Made by a program: the position numbers and the translations under genes
Shown: one piece after another, positions 1-10,985 of the stretch
Position numbering within the stretch: the stretch's first letter is position 1
Layout: every line of letters starts with the position of its first letter
Source: Epiperipatus broadwayi
Taxonomy: Eukaryota; Onychophora; Udeonychophora; Euonychophora; Peripatidae
Length of the DNA: 64,000 nucleotides
Direction: 5' to 3'
Assembly (NCBI GenBank): GCA_028023455.1
Contig: JAQFVV010006208.1
Location: 8,912,963-8,976,962 of the forward strand
Notes under the pieces: generated by a model
Database searches by the model: none
Told to the model about the DNA's origin: nothing
The model's input: only the letters and a program-made list of their open reading frames with translations

Positions 1-440
1 ATATTTTGTTTTAAATAAATTCCGTTCCAAGATTAAATTGCGGTTTAAAAAATTACTTGTTAAAACCTTATAATCAAACATATATATACGTCAAGCATAT
101 ATATATATATATGAGTTAATGCAAAATTCTGCTGAAATAAAATGCTTATTTTATTAAAAGAAATAAGAATGTATTTTTCTGTTTAAATCTTGTTAAAATA
201 TGGCATATGATTTTATTTTGAGATAAGCCACCAACATTTTCTAATGGAATGTATATTTTTAATTAATTAGCCCATTCAAGGCAAATTAAAGATGGCCTTC
301 TCTTTCTTTTTTAATTAATAAAATTCAAAGTTTAAAGAAATTTAGAATAAAAAAGTAAAAGTTATTTTTAGAAAATGTTACCTTGAAACAAAGGAGCATG
401 GGGAGGGGGCTTATCAAGATCTAAGATCATACGCAAAACA
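1..440. other. AT-rich flank, no gene seen
   Basis: AT-rich sequence with TA dinucleotide runs near 80-110. I see no open frame with family resemblance and no recognisable repeat. Confidence 0.5.
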
Positions 441-464
441 ATAGAAGGTAGCTTACAAAAAAGA

Positions 465-473
465 TATAAATAG
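465..473 (+). promoter_or_regulatory. TATA-box-like element TATAAATAG
   Basis: A strong TATAAATAG motif is followed by a purine-rich GGAGAGAGAAC stretch and then a pyrimidine-rich region. It could be the core promoter of the SLC22-like gene, whose first coding exon at 2332 has a splice acceptor and therefore needs an upstream non-coding exon. It could equally be the U3/R boundary of a solo LTR. The sequence alone does not decide between these. Confidence 0.35.
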
Positions 474-542
474 GAGAGAGAACAAAAGACTTGGCTATTC
501 AGAGTTTGCTTTTTCCCTATTAGAGATTTCGCCTGCTTGCTG

Positions 543-690
543 TCAGTCCGATTTCTCTTTGGAGAATTCTTTCAGATTTTTCTTGTGCGTGCTTTTCAGT
601 CAGATTTCTCTTTGGAGAATTCATTGAGATTTCTCTGGTTGCTTTTTCAGATTACTCTTTGGGAGAATTCATTCAGTTTTCTCAGATTTT
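543..690. repeat. Three imperfect ~50-bp tandem repeats
   Basis: The motif ATTTCTCTTTGGAGAATTC occurs at 551 and 604 and, diverged, at 651, with a spacing of about 50 bp. The repeats lie just downstream of the TATA-like motif, so they would be in a 5' UTR or LTR R/U5 region if that promoter is real. Confidence 0.75.
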
Positions 691-699
691 GGTTTCAAA

Positions 700-2331
700 A
701 AGTTATTTAACTGTTGTCCTTGAAATCACGGAGAAGTATTAACATGCCATGAGTTAAAAGTCATAGTATTTTGATGGAAACGAATATGATTGGCGGTTAG
801 GCGAAAAGCTTTGCCTGCTGCCGAGGTTCCTAAAAACCATCAAAATGCCGTAGTATCCAACCAATATTAATCTGAACTCTGTGCCGTGTCTGCGGGACTT
901 TTCATGAAAGAATGCTACATATTTCCATTTTCCTTGTCTGGGCAAATACCTATCGATGGTCGGATCAAGCCACGAATGCCGCCTAACAGGAGCAAGAAAC
1001 CAGGACGGTAATCATATCTCTCCTCATGAACTATTTATTATTCCATCCTTTTGATCATACCTTTCTTAATTGCTTACTGTAGTATATTTCTGAAATGTTT
1101 TATTTAATTATATTTGTAATGTAATCATTTTTATTAGACTAGTCTTAGATATATATATATATTGTGTGATCATCTATCGATATATATTTAACCGTTTTTC
1201 CTTCGCTATTCTTCATTACTAACATGTTATCAATATTTTGTATTCCATTGTGGTCAAGTTTAAAAGTTAAGTTTTCATTTAAAATATCTTTCCAATGTCA
1301 ATTGTGTTGTAAATTAAATACGAGGAAGTTTCCTTTGTTTGCCCACTTGATCTCCTCGATAACGCCTCTTATGTCTGCCATTAGCCCCATACGTATATAG
1401 TATTTAGCTATATACATCTTAAATAATTTTAAACTGTCTGTTTTTAGCACAAAGCAATTAAAATGCTTTGCAAAATATTTTTTTTATTGTGCTTTATTGA
1501 GGAGAGTCGAGTTGACAATTTTATTAAAATTGGGAAGAAAAGACTTAGACCGCAAAAATATTATATCGTTTATAGCTGTTTTTATTGTCTGATTTGTTTT
1601 TCATTAATTCAGGGGAATAGTGGAGGCCATTAAAACATTACTAACATTTTAAAAGTCATTAATTAAATATATTATTTAACTAAAAAGCTTGAGTTTTTCT
1701 AATTTTATTTCAATGCTTTATTTTGCTTTTCCAATGATACAGGCACGCAAAACACATTTTCCATAGTACTTTTATGCACATTTAACTGTTTAGTCCCATA
1801 AGTATTCTTGTCCATTGTCTCTCCCCTGATGCTAAGTATGGCCGGGTGAGCAAATAATTTATATATGTCTCAAATAATGTTGTTGGTTCGTAATTAGACT
1901 CAGTAATAGGTGAAGAGGGCAGAGGTCACAGTATTCTTGATTTAATATCTCGCGTATGGGTGGCCTCAAGGTACTTTCGCTTAGTATTCGAACTGGGTTA
2001 AACCAACATACATCATCTGACTGGCACAATATATATATATTAACAGGACAGTTACTAAGATTAATATATCTAAATAATATAACTCCAATCTTTACAAATA
2101 ATGTCATAAATCCAATTTATCCACTCTACTTTGAACATTTTTTAACAAAAAACTTATTGTACATATATGCATACACAATCATATATTTCGACTATCCTGC
2201 AGTCTTCTTCAAAGCTATGATATAATCAACAAAATAAAATACACTAACATATAACTGATGCTTTAAAATTATTCTGTAACTAATTAATACTTGAGTGAGA
2301 TTAAAAATAGTGCATGTAATATTTCTTTCAG
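700..2331. other. Upstream region / probable 5' intron, no gene seen
   Basis: The region is AT-rich. The open frames in it are short and resemble nothing known. It ends in the splice acceptor TTTCTTTCAG at 2322-2331. A hammerhead-like CTGANGA-stem-GAAA motif of the Penelope-associated type lies at 2185-2212 on the - strand. Confidence 0.45.
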
Positions 2332-2354
2332 GCATTATATATTCTATTTTCAAA

Positions 2355-2497
2355 ATGAAGTATGACACCGCTTTAGAAATTATTGGTGGATTTGGAAATT
2401 ATCAACGGGTTTTATCTTTTTTTGTACTTCTACCTATTGTCTTTACATCAATGAATTTTATAAGTTGGATATTTATTGGAGCTTTGCCAAACTACAG
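2355..2497 (+). CDS. SLC22-like transporter, coding exon 1 (start codon, TM1)
   Basis: First coding exon of a predicted SLC22-family organic ion transporter, a plasma-membrane major facilitator superfamily carrier. The exon follows acceptor TTTCTTTCAG ending at 2331. The ATG at 2355 opens MKYDTALEIIGGFGNYQR, the usual short cytoplasmic N-terminus of this family, and then a hydrophobic TM1 of about 25 residues ending ALPNY. An upstream in-frame ATG at 2295 lies before the acceptor and is rejected. Donor AG|GTAATT follows 2497, leaving phase 2. Joined to exon 2 the split codon restores Arg and reads NYR then CQLPFE, matching the family's hydrophobic-to-Cys junction. The family is clear from this exon together with exons 2 and 3; the subfamily (cation, anion or carnitine type) is not. 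Confidence 0.88.
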
Positions 2498-3800
2498 GTA
2501 ATTATTTTTAATATTAAAAAAACATAAAATATACACCAATATTTCATATGTAAAAAATAACTAATAATAATACCCTTCCCCCCAATTTATTTTGTAAACG
2601 TTGTGTTAGTGCTCAAAAATTTTAAATTTCTATGTTAAAGCAAGAAAACAACATTTTGTAGTCGTATAGATAAATTATGATCTTCTGTAAAAGGAAATAT
2701 ATCTCATTCTGAAAATATATCTTAGATAAATTGTTTTTTATATGCTGTAAAAAAAGAAAGGTTTGGATTCAAAACTGAATCAATAGATACACAAAATTCT
2801 TCAATTTAAAAACATTTTGGTTAATATCAATAATAATAAAATTGAGGTATGTTTTTTTTATTTTACTTATAATTATTGCAACTTGGATCAAGCCACAAGC
2901 AGATAATTTTTTTGTTCAGTGCACAGCCATAAGTTAATCATTAGATAAAAGGTATACTACCATTTTTAATAAATATCTTATTGCAAAAAAAAAAAATCCT
3001 TAAACAGCTCTTGTACAAAGACAATAAAAGAAAAGACAGTGCTCACCAGGCTTTCTAATTGCCAGGTGATGGGCGTTAAAGCAGTTTTTCTGTCCTATTT
3101 ATCTTTTGACTGTGATAGATACCCAATTACTAACTAATCACTGTTGGATAATTGGGCGAGATAATTACGCTTTATCTACATAAGAGAAAAACGATAAACC
3201 ACTTCAAAGGAATTTTACTTAACCTGGATATGAACTCTAGGTCATGGTCTGGAAAATGTATATGCTTCTTCTACTACGAGACTATTTAGTATTGGATGAT
3301 AAATGGGTTCACATAATAATTAAAAGTTAACATTCACTAGTTAATCTGAATTGGGCAGGTGAGTAACTATGCCGTGTCTGTAAAAAATAAAAAAGAATTC
3401 AAATTATGACATTATGCTGTTTTTACCATTAGTGGCAAGGGTATCTATATTCCTATGGGCACTGGGTCCATTCTTTACCTTTATTTTTTTAAATCATATA
3501 CCACTCCCAAACTGGTCTTCATATCAATTTTTCTATGTTTATTTTAGAAATAGACACTGCTACAAACACATGCAATATAACTGATATTCTGAACAATTAG
3601 TCTGTAGTAAGAGTGATTGTAGAGTGAAACATTCACAAACTGATATCTATTACAAAGTGAAAAAAATCTCAATTGACCATTAAATGAAGCTACTGTATTG
3701 TGGATGTTACATTGATGCTCAAAATATCCTAATCTTTCAAGAAAATAAACAGTGTAATTGTAAGTTGCAATTATAATTAAATTAAGTAGAATTGGAATTA
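2498..3800. other. Intron 1 sequence, no feature seen
   Basis: AT-rich intronic sequence containing homopolymer A runs and no recognisable repeat or coding similarity. Confidence 0.5.
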
Positions 3801-3806
3801 CATGCA

Positions 3807-4007
3807 ATTACTAATGTTATCTAATGAGCTTGTCAATAGCTCTTAACAAATTTTTCAGATTATCACCAACCCCAGACCGGTTTCTGCTTCTGGCTAGGAT
3901 ATTGAAGCATTAGATTTATAATACCAGGTCATACCAAGTCTAGGTTTGGGATATTCGGGAAATCTTGTTAAGAGCTATTGGCAAGCTCATTAGATAACAT
4001 TTGTAAT
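3807..4007. repeat. Inverted-repeat element (~43-bp arms)
   Basis: The left arm 3807-3850 (ending AATAGCTCTTAACAA) is the near-perfect reverse complement of 3965-4007 (TTGTTAAGAGCTATTGG onward). The intervening ~115 bp holds CCCAGACCGG, which resembles the CCCAGACTAG segment of family A. It is probably a non-autonomous element of the palindromic class seen elsewhere in the window. Confidence 0.75.
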
Positions 4008-4255
4008 ACAAGCTTGTTAATTTAGATCATGTGATAGATGACTTGATTTCTTGCAATTACATTCAATTACAGTAAAATGTAATCAATTACAGTAAAATGT
4101 AATTGGAAAAGTGATGCACTTGAATTCTAGAAAATATCAGTTCCAACAATCATAAATAAATAATGTCTGTTTTAAAATAAAACAAATTCATTTCTTTAAT
4201 TTTATCTTTTTCATTTTTTGATAGTTATTTAAAATCATCTACTTAATTATTTCAG

Positions 4256-4436
4256 AGGTAAAACTCTCCATACAGTAGTGCCACTCAGTGCAAGCCAAAG
4301 TAATCAATGGATGCAAGAAGGTTTGTACAAATAATCCCTATCTTGTGCCCATTCATCTAATATCCCCAGACTAGTTTCTAGCTTGTGGCTTTCATCAGTG
4401 AGGAGTCTTGGATCTGAGAGCACTGCACCTAATGTG
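4256..4436 (-). mobile_element. Family A hammerhead element, fragment
   Basis: Carries the family A end AACTCTCCATACAGTAG, the segment TAATCAATGGATGC and the ribozyme segment. The ribozyme-sense strand is the - strand. It abuts the 3' end of the Penelope-like element that follows. Confidence 0.8.
4363..4404 (-). ncRNA. Hammerhead ribozyme motif, type I (family A)
   Basis: On the - strand: stem I TCCTCA, core CTGATGA, stem II AGC-CACAA-GCT flanked by an A-A mismatch, then GAA, short palindromic stem III ACTAGT, cleavage-site C, and the stem I partner TGGGGA. Stem II is AGC/GCT here and GGC/GCC at 15511-15552, a compensatory change. The mismatch next to the core makes activity doubtful. Confidence 0.65.
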
Positions 4437-4979
4437 TTTTTAAAAGATTTATTTATTTCTGAAATATACAAAAAAAAAATAACTGTCCTGTAGTCATCAT
4501 TTGAACTACAATATCCAAATATATAATCATATAATTAAGACATTACATTTATATACATAATCAAAAACATGCATCTTAGCCTGACCATTATAAATAATCA
4601 TTTTCCATTTTATTACTCTACTCTTAACTAATTTCATTTTCTTATTTATAGTATTTTATTACTAAATTACTCTAAATCAATTTTATTATAATTTTAAAAC
4701 TTTAATCTTTAAACTCTATATTTAATTTATCATTTTTTATCTTTTTAGTTATATTTTCTTAATTACTTCTAAACTTTCTTTATTATATATTTAAGAATTG
4801 ACTTTTTTACATTATAAATTACCTCTTTTTATTACATTCTTAAATACTTACTTCTTTATAATTCTATTTCCAAAAACCAACTTACAAATTTTCAAAAATT
4901 CTTATATTTGCATAATAACACCCTCTATCATCATTTTCTTCAACTTTATTTTTTAATCCTTTTTATATTCAAACTATTA

Positions 4980-5458
4980 TTAATAATAATAATAACTAAA
5001 ATTATTCATAAAATTATTCTTTACACCAAAATCCCTATTAAGATTTTGCTTTATATTTTTAATCAATATTGCTTTAATTTTCCTATCCCTTCTACTACTT
5101 GTATAATTAATCATTTTTATACTACCCTTCTCAAGCCTATGACCTGTTTCTAATGAATGCAAATAGGTGACCTCTTATCATTCTTATGCTGCATTAATCT
5201 TGTATAAATTGAATTTTTTGTTTCACCTACATAATTAGTTTTTATATTTTTACTTTTACATGATTTACATTCAATTTTATATACCCCATTTATGCATTTT
5301 ACTACTTTTCTTACATATTTATTATCTAATATATTAAGTATATTTTTCTTTCTTTTATTTACTATCTTAAATTTTATTACATTAAAGTTTTTATTAATTT
5401 TAATAATTATTTTATTCAGCCTTTTTACAATACTATTATTATAAGTTCTAATACCCAT
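4980..5458 (-). pseudogene. Penelope-like element: GIY-YIG endonuclease domain
   Basis: C-terminal GIY-YIG nuclease domain of a Penelope-like retroelement, which would nick the target for insertion. The translation shows VYKIECKSCKSKN, then YVGETKNSIYTRLMQHK (the GIY-YIG YVGET motif with the conserved Arg and His), then HSLETGHRL and RRDRKIKAI, ending in LNRDFG, which fits the family's C-terminal Lys/Arg-rich helix. The reading frame breaks near 5153-5162, where the two halves lie in different frames, so this copy is dead. The RT domain lies upstream on the same strand. A hammerhead-like motif on the - strand at 4480-4506 follows the coding end. Confidence 0.85.
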
Positions 5459-5749
5459 ATATTCATTCTTATCTATTTTATCTTTTCTACATACTGTCTC
5501 TTTATTTTTATTAATTTTTTTTCTGATTTCCTATACTTTCTTCTGTAACTTTCTCTGGACATTCATTATCTTTAAACTCTTTAATTCTACCTGTTTACTA
5601 TAATCTTCTTCATCTGAGCAATAATTCCTAGTTGTATATATTATTGAATTTATACTTATTTTATAGCTATATTGGAATTCCAATTACTTATATTACTATC
5701 CATATTAGATTTTTTTTATATATAGATGTTTCTAGATTGCATTTACTAT

Positions 5750-6606
5750 TTTTCTATGACTTCTTTAACAAAATATCTAAATATGATAATTTATTATCAT
5801 TTTCTTTTTCTATTGTAAATTTTATATTTTTATCTAACTTATTAATCTCTTCAAGATACATATCTATTTGTCTTTGACTCTTGTTAAAAATCAATAAATG
5901 ATCATCAACTTACCTTTTCATAAAATTGGACCAATACTATTAGTAATCATTAAATCTTCCATATATATATAATAAAAATATATAGGTATATGAGCACAGA
6001 TTCTGTGCTCATATACTCTATATATTATATATATATAGACACAGGTATATAATAAGCCTGTGTTTCAGTTATAATAAAAATAATAAATTTAACAGTAACA
6101 TTATATATATATTACTAAGTATCCTACTTAATGCTGCTCCTATTAATAATCCTTTCCTTTGTTTATAATATTCTCTATTAAATTCAAATGTAATCTCTTT
6201 ACAACTAATTCTCATTATTTCCCTTAATTTCTCTATCGGTATGTTTACTTTTTATGCTCATCATTTCTATATCTTTCTATTGCTAACTCTATTGCTTCTT
6301 CTACATTTATATTCATGTACATTGACACAATGTCTATTTTGACTATAGTCAACTTAGTCAAGCATTGGTGGTCAAGAGGTCAGCGACAGCTGCTTTACAA
6401 GCAGTTGTCCTGGGTTAGCGGGTTCGCTTCCCGGCTGATGCTATGACACGAGAAAAAAAAAACTTATAATTATTATATTCATTTATTTGATCTCTAATCT
6501 CTTTTATTAATTTTTTATTATTTTTAATATAAAAACTACTTATATTTCTTAAAAATATTATTTGATATTCATTTAGATATTCTATCAAAATATGAATTTG
6601 CACCAT
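5750..6606 (-). pseudogene. Penelope-like element: reverse transcriptase, interrupted
   Basis: Reverse transcriptase of the same element. Reading the - strand gives KIDIVSMYMNINVEEAIELA (motif A region), then FEFNREYYKQRKGLLIG with ALSRILSN (the Q..G...G..LS motif B), then a catalytic site reading K-R-stop-V-D-D, then HLLIFNKSQRQID and KLSYLDILL. The family has YVDD at the active site. Here codon 5910-5912 is TAA in place of Tyr. About 130 bp between motif B and VDD (5950-6085) is foreign sequence with a perfect palindrome (5986-6013), resembling a family B tail. A SINE splits the upstream part at 6357-6460. This copy is clearly dead. Confidence 0.82.
6357..6460 (+). mobile_element. tRNA-derived SINE inserted in Penelope RT
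   Basis: A tRNA-like SINE with start GTCAAGCATTGGTGGTC, an anticodon-like hairpin GCTGC-TTTACAA-GCAGT, B box GGTTCGCTTCC, end GATGCTATGACA and a poly-A tail. A 6-bp direct repeat AACTTA flanks it (6351-6356, 6461-6466). The long segment between the anticodon arm and the T arm resembles a class II (Ser/Leu-type) tRNA. The insertion post-dates the Penelope copy. Confidence 0.85.
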
Positions 6607-6659
6607 TTATAATTGGTCTTCGTGTCGTTAAGTGTATAAGAGGGGGAAATGGTATGATA

Positions 6660-6930
6660 CTCTGCAATCACTATAACTAAACACAAGGAAAGACTGAAAC
6701 TTGTACTTAACAACCTCTTAATATTAATCTTCAGTTAATGGTTGAAGCTTTTATCTCTGGTTAGTTATAGTAATTTCAGAGTAGCTTATAGTTGTTACAC
6801 TCTGTGTGTATGTCACTAAATGGTATGCTTATATACAATCAAAGATAAAGTGAAGGTGGGCTCATTCTACATTTTACGTTTACTGACAGTTAGTTTACAT
6901 ATAACTGGCTGGAAGTTTTCAGTGCTTCCA
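6660..6930. mobile_element. Family E element, single-ended copy
   Basis: Similar to 15200-16000. It ends in GGAAGTTTTCAGTGCTTCCA, the family E terminal repeat, and shares the TCTGCAGTTAATAGCT-like and TAAATGGTATGCTTATAT segments. The left end is not defined. Confidence 0.65.
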
Positions 6931-7579
6931 TATTAAAAAGCATATGCAATAAATTATAGAAAAGATTATATATGTTAATGATTCCATTATAGAATAAAAG
7001 AAACAAGTAGAAGGCAAAGTTATCTGACCAACTCTCATCACAGCTTCATGAAGTAGAAAAAAATACTTGCACGAAAAACAATATCTTGTGGAAAATCAAT
7101 GCTACACTGCAATAAATTACAATCAAGCCAATATTTTCAAATTTATAAGCATGTGTATTATAAAAGTTCAGAAGAAACAATGTTTCCAAGTTATCTACTT
7201 GAATAATAATAATTTAAATAAAGATTTTATTTTTAAAAGAATATAAATTTAATTTAGCAAATAAATAAGTAATCATATGATTAGTTTCTTGGGAGGTTAT
7301 ATGATGTTCAAGCACCAAAGTATCAACTTGAGCATTCAGTTAGATCATCTGATTTTTCCCCCCGAACTTTTCTCCTCCAAGATTCAATCTAAGTGCCTTC
7401 AATTCTTGAATTCATCATTACATTGCAGTGTAGGGTCTTGCCTAAATTATGCAAATGCTTATAAGCTGTACAAAATGTTGATTCATATTCTGTCAGGTTC
7501 ATTGCTAAATGTGAGTTGGTCTTTACTAATGAACTGAGTTCGTAATCACAAATCTAAATATATGCTTATTTAGACTTAG
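6931..7579. other. Intron 1 sequence, no feature seen
   Basis: AT-rich. The open frame at 7277-7537 has no family resemblance and no coding neighbours. Confidence 0.45.
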
Positions 7580-7593
7580 TAATACAAGGTTTA

Positions 7594-8509
7594 AACCACT
7601 AAACATCATATAATCACCATTTCTTATGCTTGCTCAAGCTGTTAAAACAGAAGCAAAGACTCTCCATACAATAGTGCCGTACAGTAGTGCCACTCAATGC
7701 AAGCCAGATTAATCAATGGATGCAAGAAGGTTTATGCATAAAATCTGTATTTAGTGCCTACTCATCCAATATCCACCAGAAGTTATAGCTTTCATCAGTG
7801 AGGATCCTTGGATCTGGGAGGATTGCATCTGGATCTTAGGTTCTAATGCAACCCTCCACCAGCCATCTTTCACCTTTTTAATTAATTATAAAGCTATGAA
7901 TTATTATATTGTGCTTTAACACAAATTGGTGAAGTTATTAATCTAATGAATAATAATAACACTGCCCTAGTGCTTTTGGAATATGTTAACTCCATATTCA
8001 TAACCTTAGTCATTAGTGATACAGTGCAGTTGTTTTTATATGCAGATCAATTGGCGAAGTAAATCGTTTATTACAAAGCTATGAATATAAAATTGAAAAC
8101 ACAATAATATTCTCAATCAAACCCATTTGCTTATATAGTCATATAGATCTGAACTCAGTTCAAAACCAATGACACCAAAATGTATAGGTATTGAACCAAG
8201 TTCAGATCTATATGACTATAAGCAAATGAGCTTGGACCAAAAATATTACTGTGTTTTCAATTTTATGCTCATATCTTTATAATGAATTGAAAAGGTAATT
8301 TCTGAATGGTTGCATTAAATCATAAGATCTAGATGCAGTACTTTCAGATCCAAAACTTCTCACTGATTAAAGGCACAAGCTAGAAACTAGTCTGGGGATA
8401 TTGAATTCATAGGCACTAGATAAGGATTTTATTCACAAACTTTCTTGCATCCATTGATTAATTTGGCTTGGAATGAGTGGCACTACTGCATGAATAGTTT
8501 TTGCTCCTA
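7594..8509. mobile_element. Family A element, palindromic copy with 14-bp TSD
   Basis: Two family A units in opposite orientation (left arm 7665-7870, right arm 8300-8500) around a central inverted segment (8095-8275, both halves containing TCAGATCTATATGACTATA). The whole is flanked by an exact 14-bp direct repeat TAATACAAGGTTTA (7580-7593 and 8510-8523). The ribozyme segment of the left arm is truncated. In the right arm (+ strand, near 8350) the core reads CTGATTA, so it is probably inactive. Confidence 0.88.
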
Positions 8510-8523
8510 TAATACAAGGTTTA

Positions 8524-9338
8524 CTTGATTAATACTTTTTCTTGATAATGATAGAAATATTTAGTCTATCTTGAAGATAGTTTCATCAGTCAAGGCACCA
8601 TGGTAAAACAAACAAACTAGTTATACGCTTGATCTTCATTGGTGGCTTTGTACTTTAGACTTTGTCATATTCATAATATAATTAATCTTAAAAATCCGTC
8701 AAACTCAGACAATCCCAATATCAATAACAATCTCAACTTGTTGTCAAGGCAACCTTCTTTTAACAATAATAAAATGTAATCTAACACCTTATATCTAATA
8801 TCATAACACCAACTTTTATAAATTTGGTAGATAGAAGAATTAATTTCATCATAAAAAACATTATATTTATTATTAATAATAGAATATGCACTGTTGAAGA
8901 TTTGAAGAAAGTAAATAAGAAGTTTATATGTTGATTGAATTATGAAATGGAAGAGAAATTGAACTTGAGGTATTTAATAGATTATGAATGATATATTGGA
9001 AGACTTTGTAGATGGTAAAAGTAAGAGAAAAAGAAAAGAAAAAAATCCACTACTGATTTAAAGATAGTACAATCATTATGAGTGTCTAGCCTTTTAAAAA
9101 GACTTGGAGAAGAGTTTAGGATTCATATACAGGACTTTTCTTTTTATACGAATACCATTGAAGATGATAATGAGCTATTATGATAAATAAAATAAATAGT
9201 CAAAAACCAGGCATCTCACAGATCTCATTATACATTTATTTTTTTATTTAAATAATAGGATGGAAAATATTATTATTACAAATAAATATTATTATACCTG
9301 AAACAAGTACGATTATAAAAAAAAAAACAATATTTTAT
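8524..9338. other. Intron 1 sequence, no feature seen
   Basis: AT-rich, with no repeat family or coding similarity that I recognise. Confidence 0.45.
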
Positions 9339-9351
9339 AATAAAGTTTTAC

Positions 9352-9663
9352 GAACGGATGGCTGAAGAGTTGTGGGTTGGAGTAGTTTGAAGCCTGTCCA
9401 TTAAAGTATGAAAATTGACTATCTTAATATAAAGCTGAGCACTGATTGTATCTATGTGTGGAGATAGTAATCTGGACCTACTGATGATTGCTGGTTTAGC
9501 ATGAAATACGTATATTAATTATTTATCTTTTCAACATGTGTGATCAGGTGGGTCAGCAATATGAGATGGCATAGAGTTGAGGGTCATGTAAAAGTCTGAG
9601 TTTGAATCCCCTATATATTACATTATATATGTGCCAGTGTGGGTAAGCTTGTTCAGGGTATTG
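9352..9663 (+). mobile_element. Family B hammerhead element with 13-bp TSD
   Basis: A monomer beginning GAACGGATGGCTGAAGAG and ending near TTCAGGGTATTG, flanked by the exact direct repeat AATAAAGTTTTAC (9339-9351, 9664-9676). It contains the family B body, a hammerhead-like motif, and a B-box-like GAGTTTGAATCCCC near its 3' part. It is sense-oriented relative to the SLC22-like gene. Confidence 0.88.
9476..9519 (+). ncRNA. Hammerhead motif, degenerate stem I (family B)
   Basis: Core CTGATGA and GAA are intact around a 4-bp stem II (TGCT/AGCA). Stem III is ATACGTAT. The stem I strands (ACCTA, TTAAT) no longer pair well. Probably an inactive descendant of the intact copies. Confidence 0.6.
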
Positions 9664-9868
9664 AATAAAGTTTTACCTGAATTGCACATTAGTAATAGAT
9701 TATTTGGGACCAACAAGTGTGCTTTTCAGTAGATCTTTTAATATTCATTCAATAATTCATTACTTTTTTAAAAATAAAATCATTATTATTATTTTTTATT
9801 TGTTAATCATTTATCAAATTCTATTTATTTTCTCTATGTCTACTTTATAACTTGTGGTGTTTTTTAAG

Positions 9869-10091
9869 ATGTCAGCTGCCATTTGAAAATGATTCATATA
9901 CTGTACCTGATGAATTTCTCCATTATTATATTCCAAAAGACGAAGATAGTGGCAAGTGGAGTAATTGTTTAATGTACAATATTAGCAATGAGAATTCCAT
10001 CGACTTACCATTAATAAGCGATAACTCAACGCTCCCATGCACCAACTGGAAGTACGACAGAACTTTGTTTAAAACCAGCTTAGTAATGGAA
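9869..10091 (+). CDS. SLC22-like transporter, exon 2 (large extracellular loop)
   Basis: Exon 2 encodes the large extracellular loop between TM1 and TM2. It begins after acceptor TTTTTTAAG. The first base completes an Arg codon with exon 1, then reads CQLPFENDSYTVPDEF. It ends LFKTSLVME before donor GTAAGC, in phase 0. Loop cysteines are visible at CQLP, SNCLMY and LPCTNW, with three N-glycosylation sequons (NDS, NIS, NST). CTNWKYDRTLFKTSLVME matches the family's C.W.YD...F..T...EW block, and the next exon supplies the W. Neighbouring exons lie 7.4 kb upstream and 25.6 kb downstream. No break is seen. Confidence 0.92.
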
Positions 10092-10972
10092 GTAAGCTTT
10101 TATTTTTAAGAGTATTCTTCATATTTGATTTTTTCGAATTGTTGCAGTAAAATCATCGTTATTTTCGTATTAGTCCGGCAGTGAAGTTTTAGTATTCATT
10201 AAAATCATTATGATTATCTACGATTGCTAAATATTGATAGTATTTAATTAAATAAATTTAACTCTCAAAGATAAGTTTAATAGTATTTAATTAATTATTT
10301 TTCAAAGATAAGTAGTTAAAGATCTCTAGAATATTTTTATATTTACTATACATTCTTTATTAACTACTAGCTACCATTGACCGACTCATGCTTTAAAGGT
10401 AGCCATCTTTTGCCACGTTAATAAATTTTGTTATTAATACAGAATGTAGCGTGTTATTCACAACTTTGTTAAAAATGATTCCTTAAATCTTTGAAAGTTA
10501 AATTTACATAATTAATTAAATAAAACATATTAAAAATATTTAGCAATCACAAATAATCATAAGTAATGAAGACTAAAATTTCACTCCGGGACTGATACGT
10601 ACTATTAAATAATCTTAATTTTTTTTTTTTATAATGTTAAAAAAATACTGTAATTTAAATCAGTTACAATTTTTTGTTTATTTGTGTTAATTAATTATTA
10701 TTGTTGGCTAGACTCAATAAAACTATATTTGATTGATAACTTACATGGATTCAAAAATTATTTATTTTAGTATTGGAACTAAATATGAAAATACTCAATG
10801 CATTTTAATAAAAGGAAAAAAAATCTTAACCTACCACTTGTGTATGCTAATATCACACTACCCCCTGAATAACCAATGGTAATATTATTTATATGGAAAG
10901 TAGATGTAAATATTGTTTTGATATCAAAAATTGTAATATCATGGGGGGAGGCCAATGATAATTCTTAATTAC
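10092..10972. other. Intron 2 start, no feature seen
   Basis: AT-rich sequence. Segments around 10230-10320 (TAGTATTTAATTAA, CTCAAAGATAAG) recur in inverted form around 10440-10560, suggesting an old foldback that I cannot delimit. Confidence 0.4.
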
Positions 10973-10985
10973 AGATAGTTTTAAG

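Noticed and set aside
754-945. 63-residue frame on the - strand
   Set aside because: No family resemblance, no splice or coding context, and it overlaps the possible promoter/LTR region.
2295-2354. Upstream in-frame ATG for the SLC22-like exon 1
   Set aside because: It lies before the acceptor TTTCTTTCAG at 2331, and the extra residues are not family-like; ATG 2355 gives the usual N-terminus.
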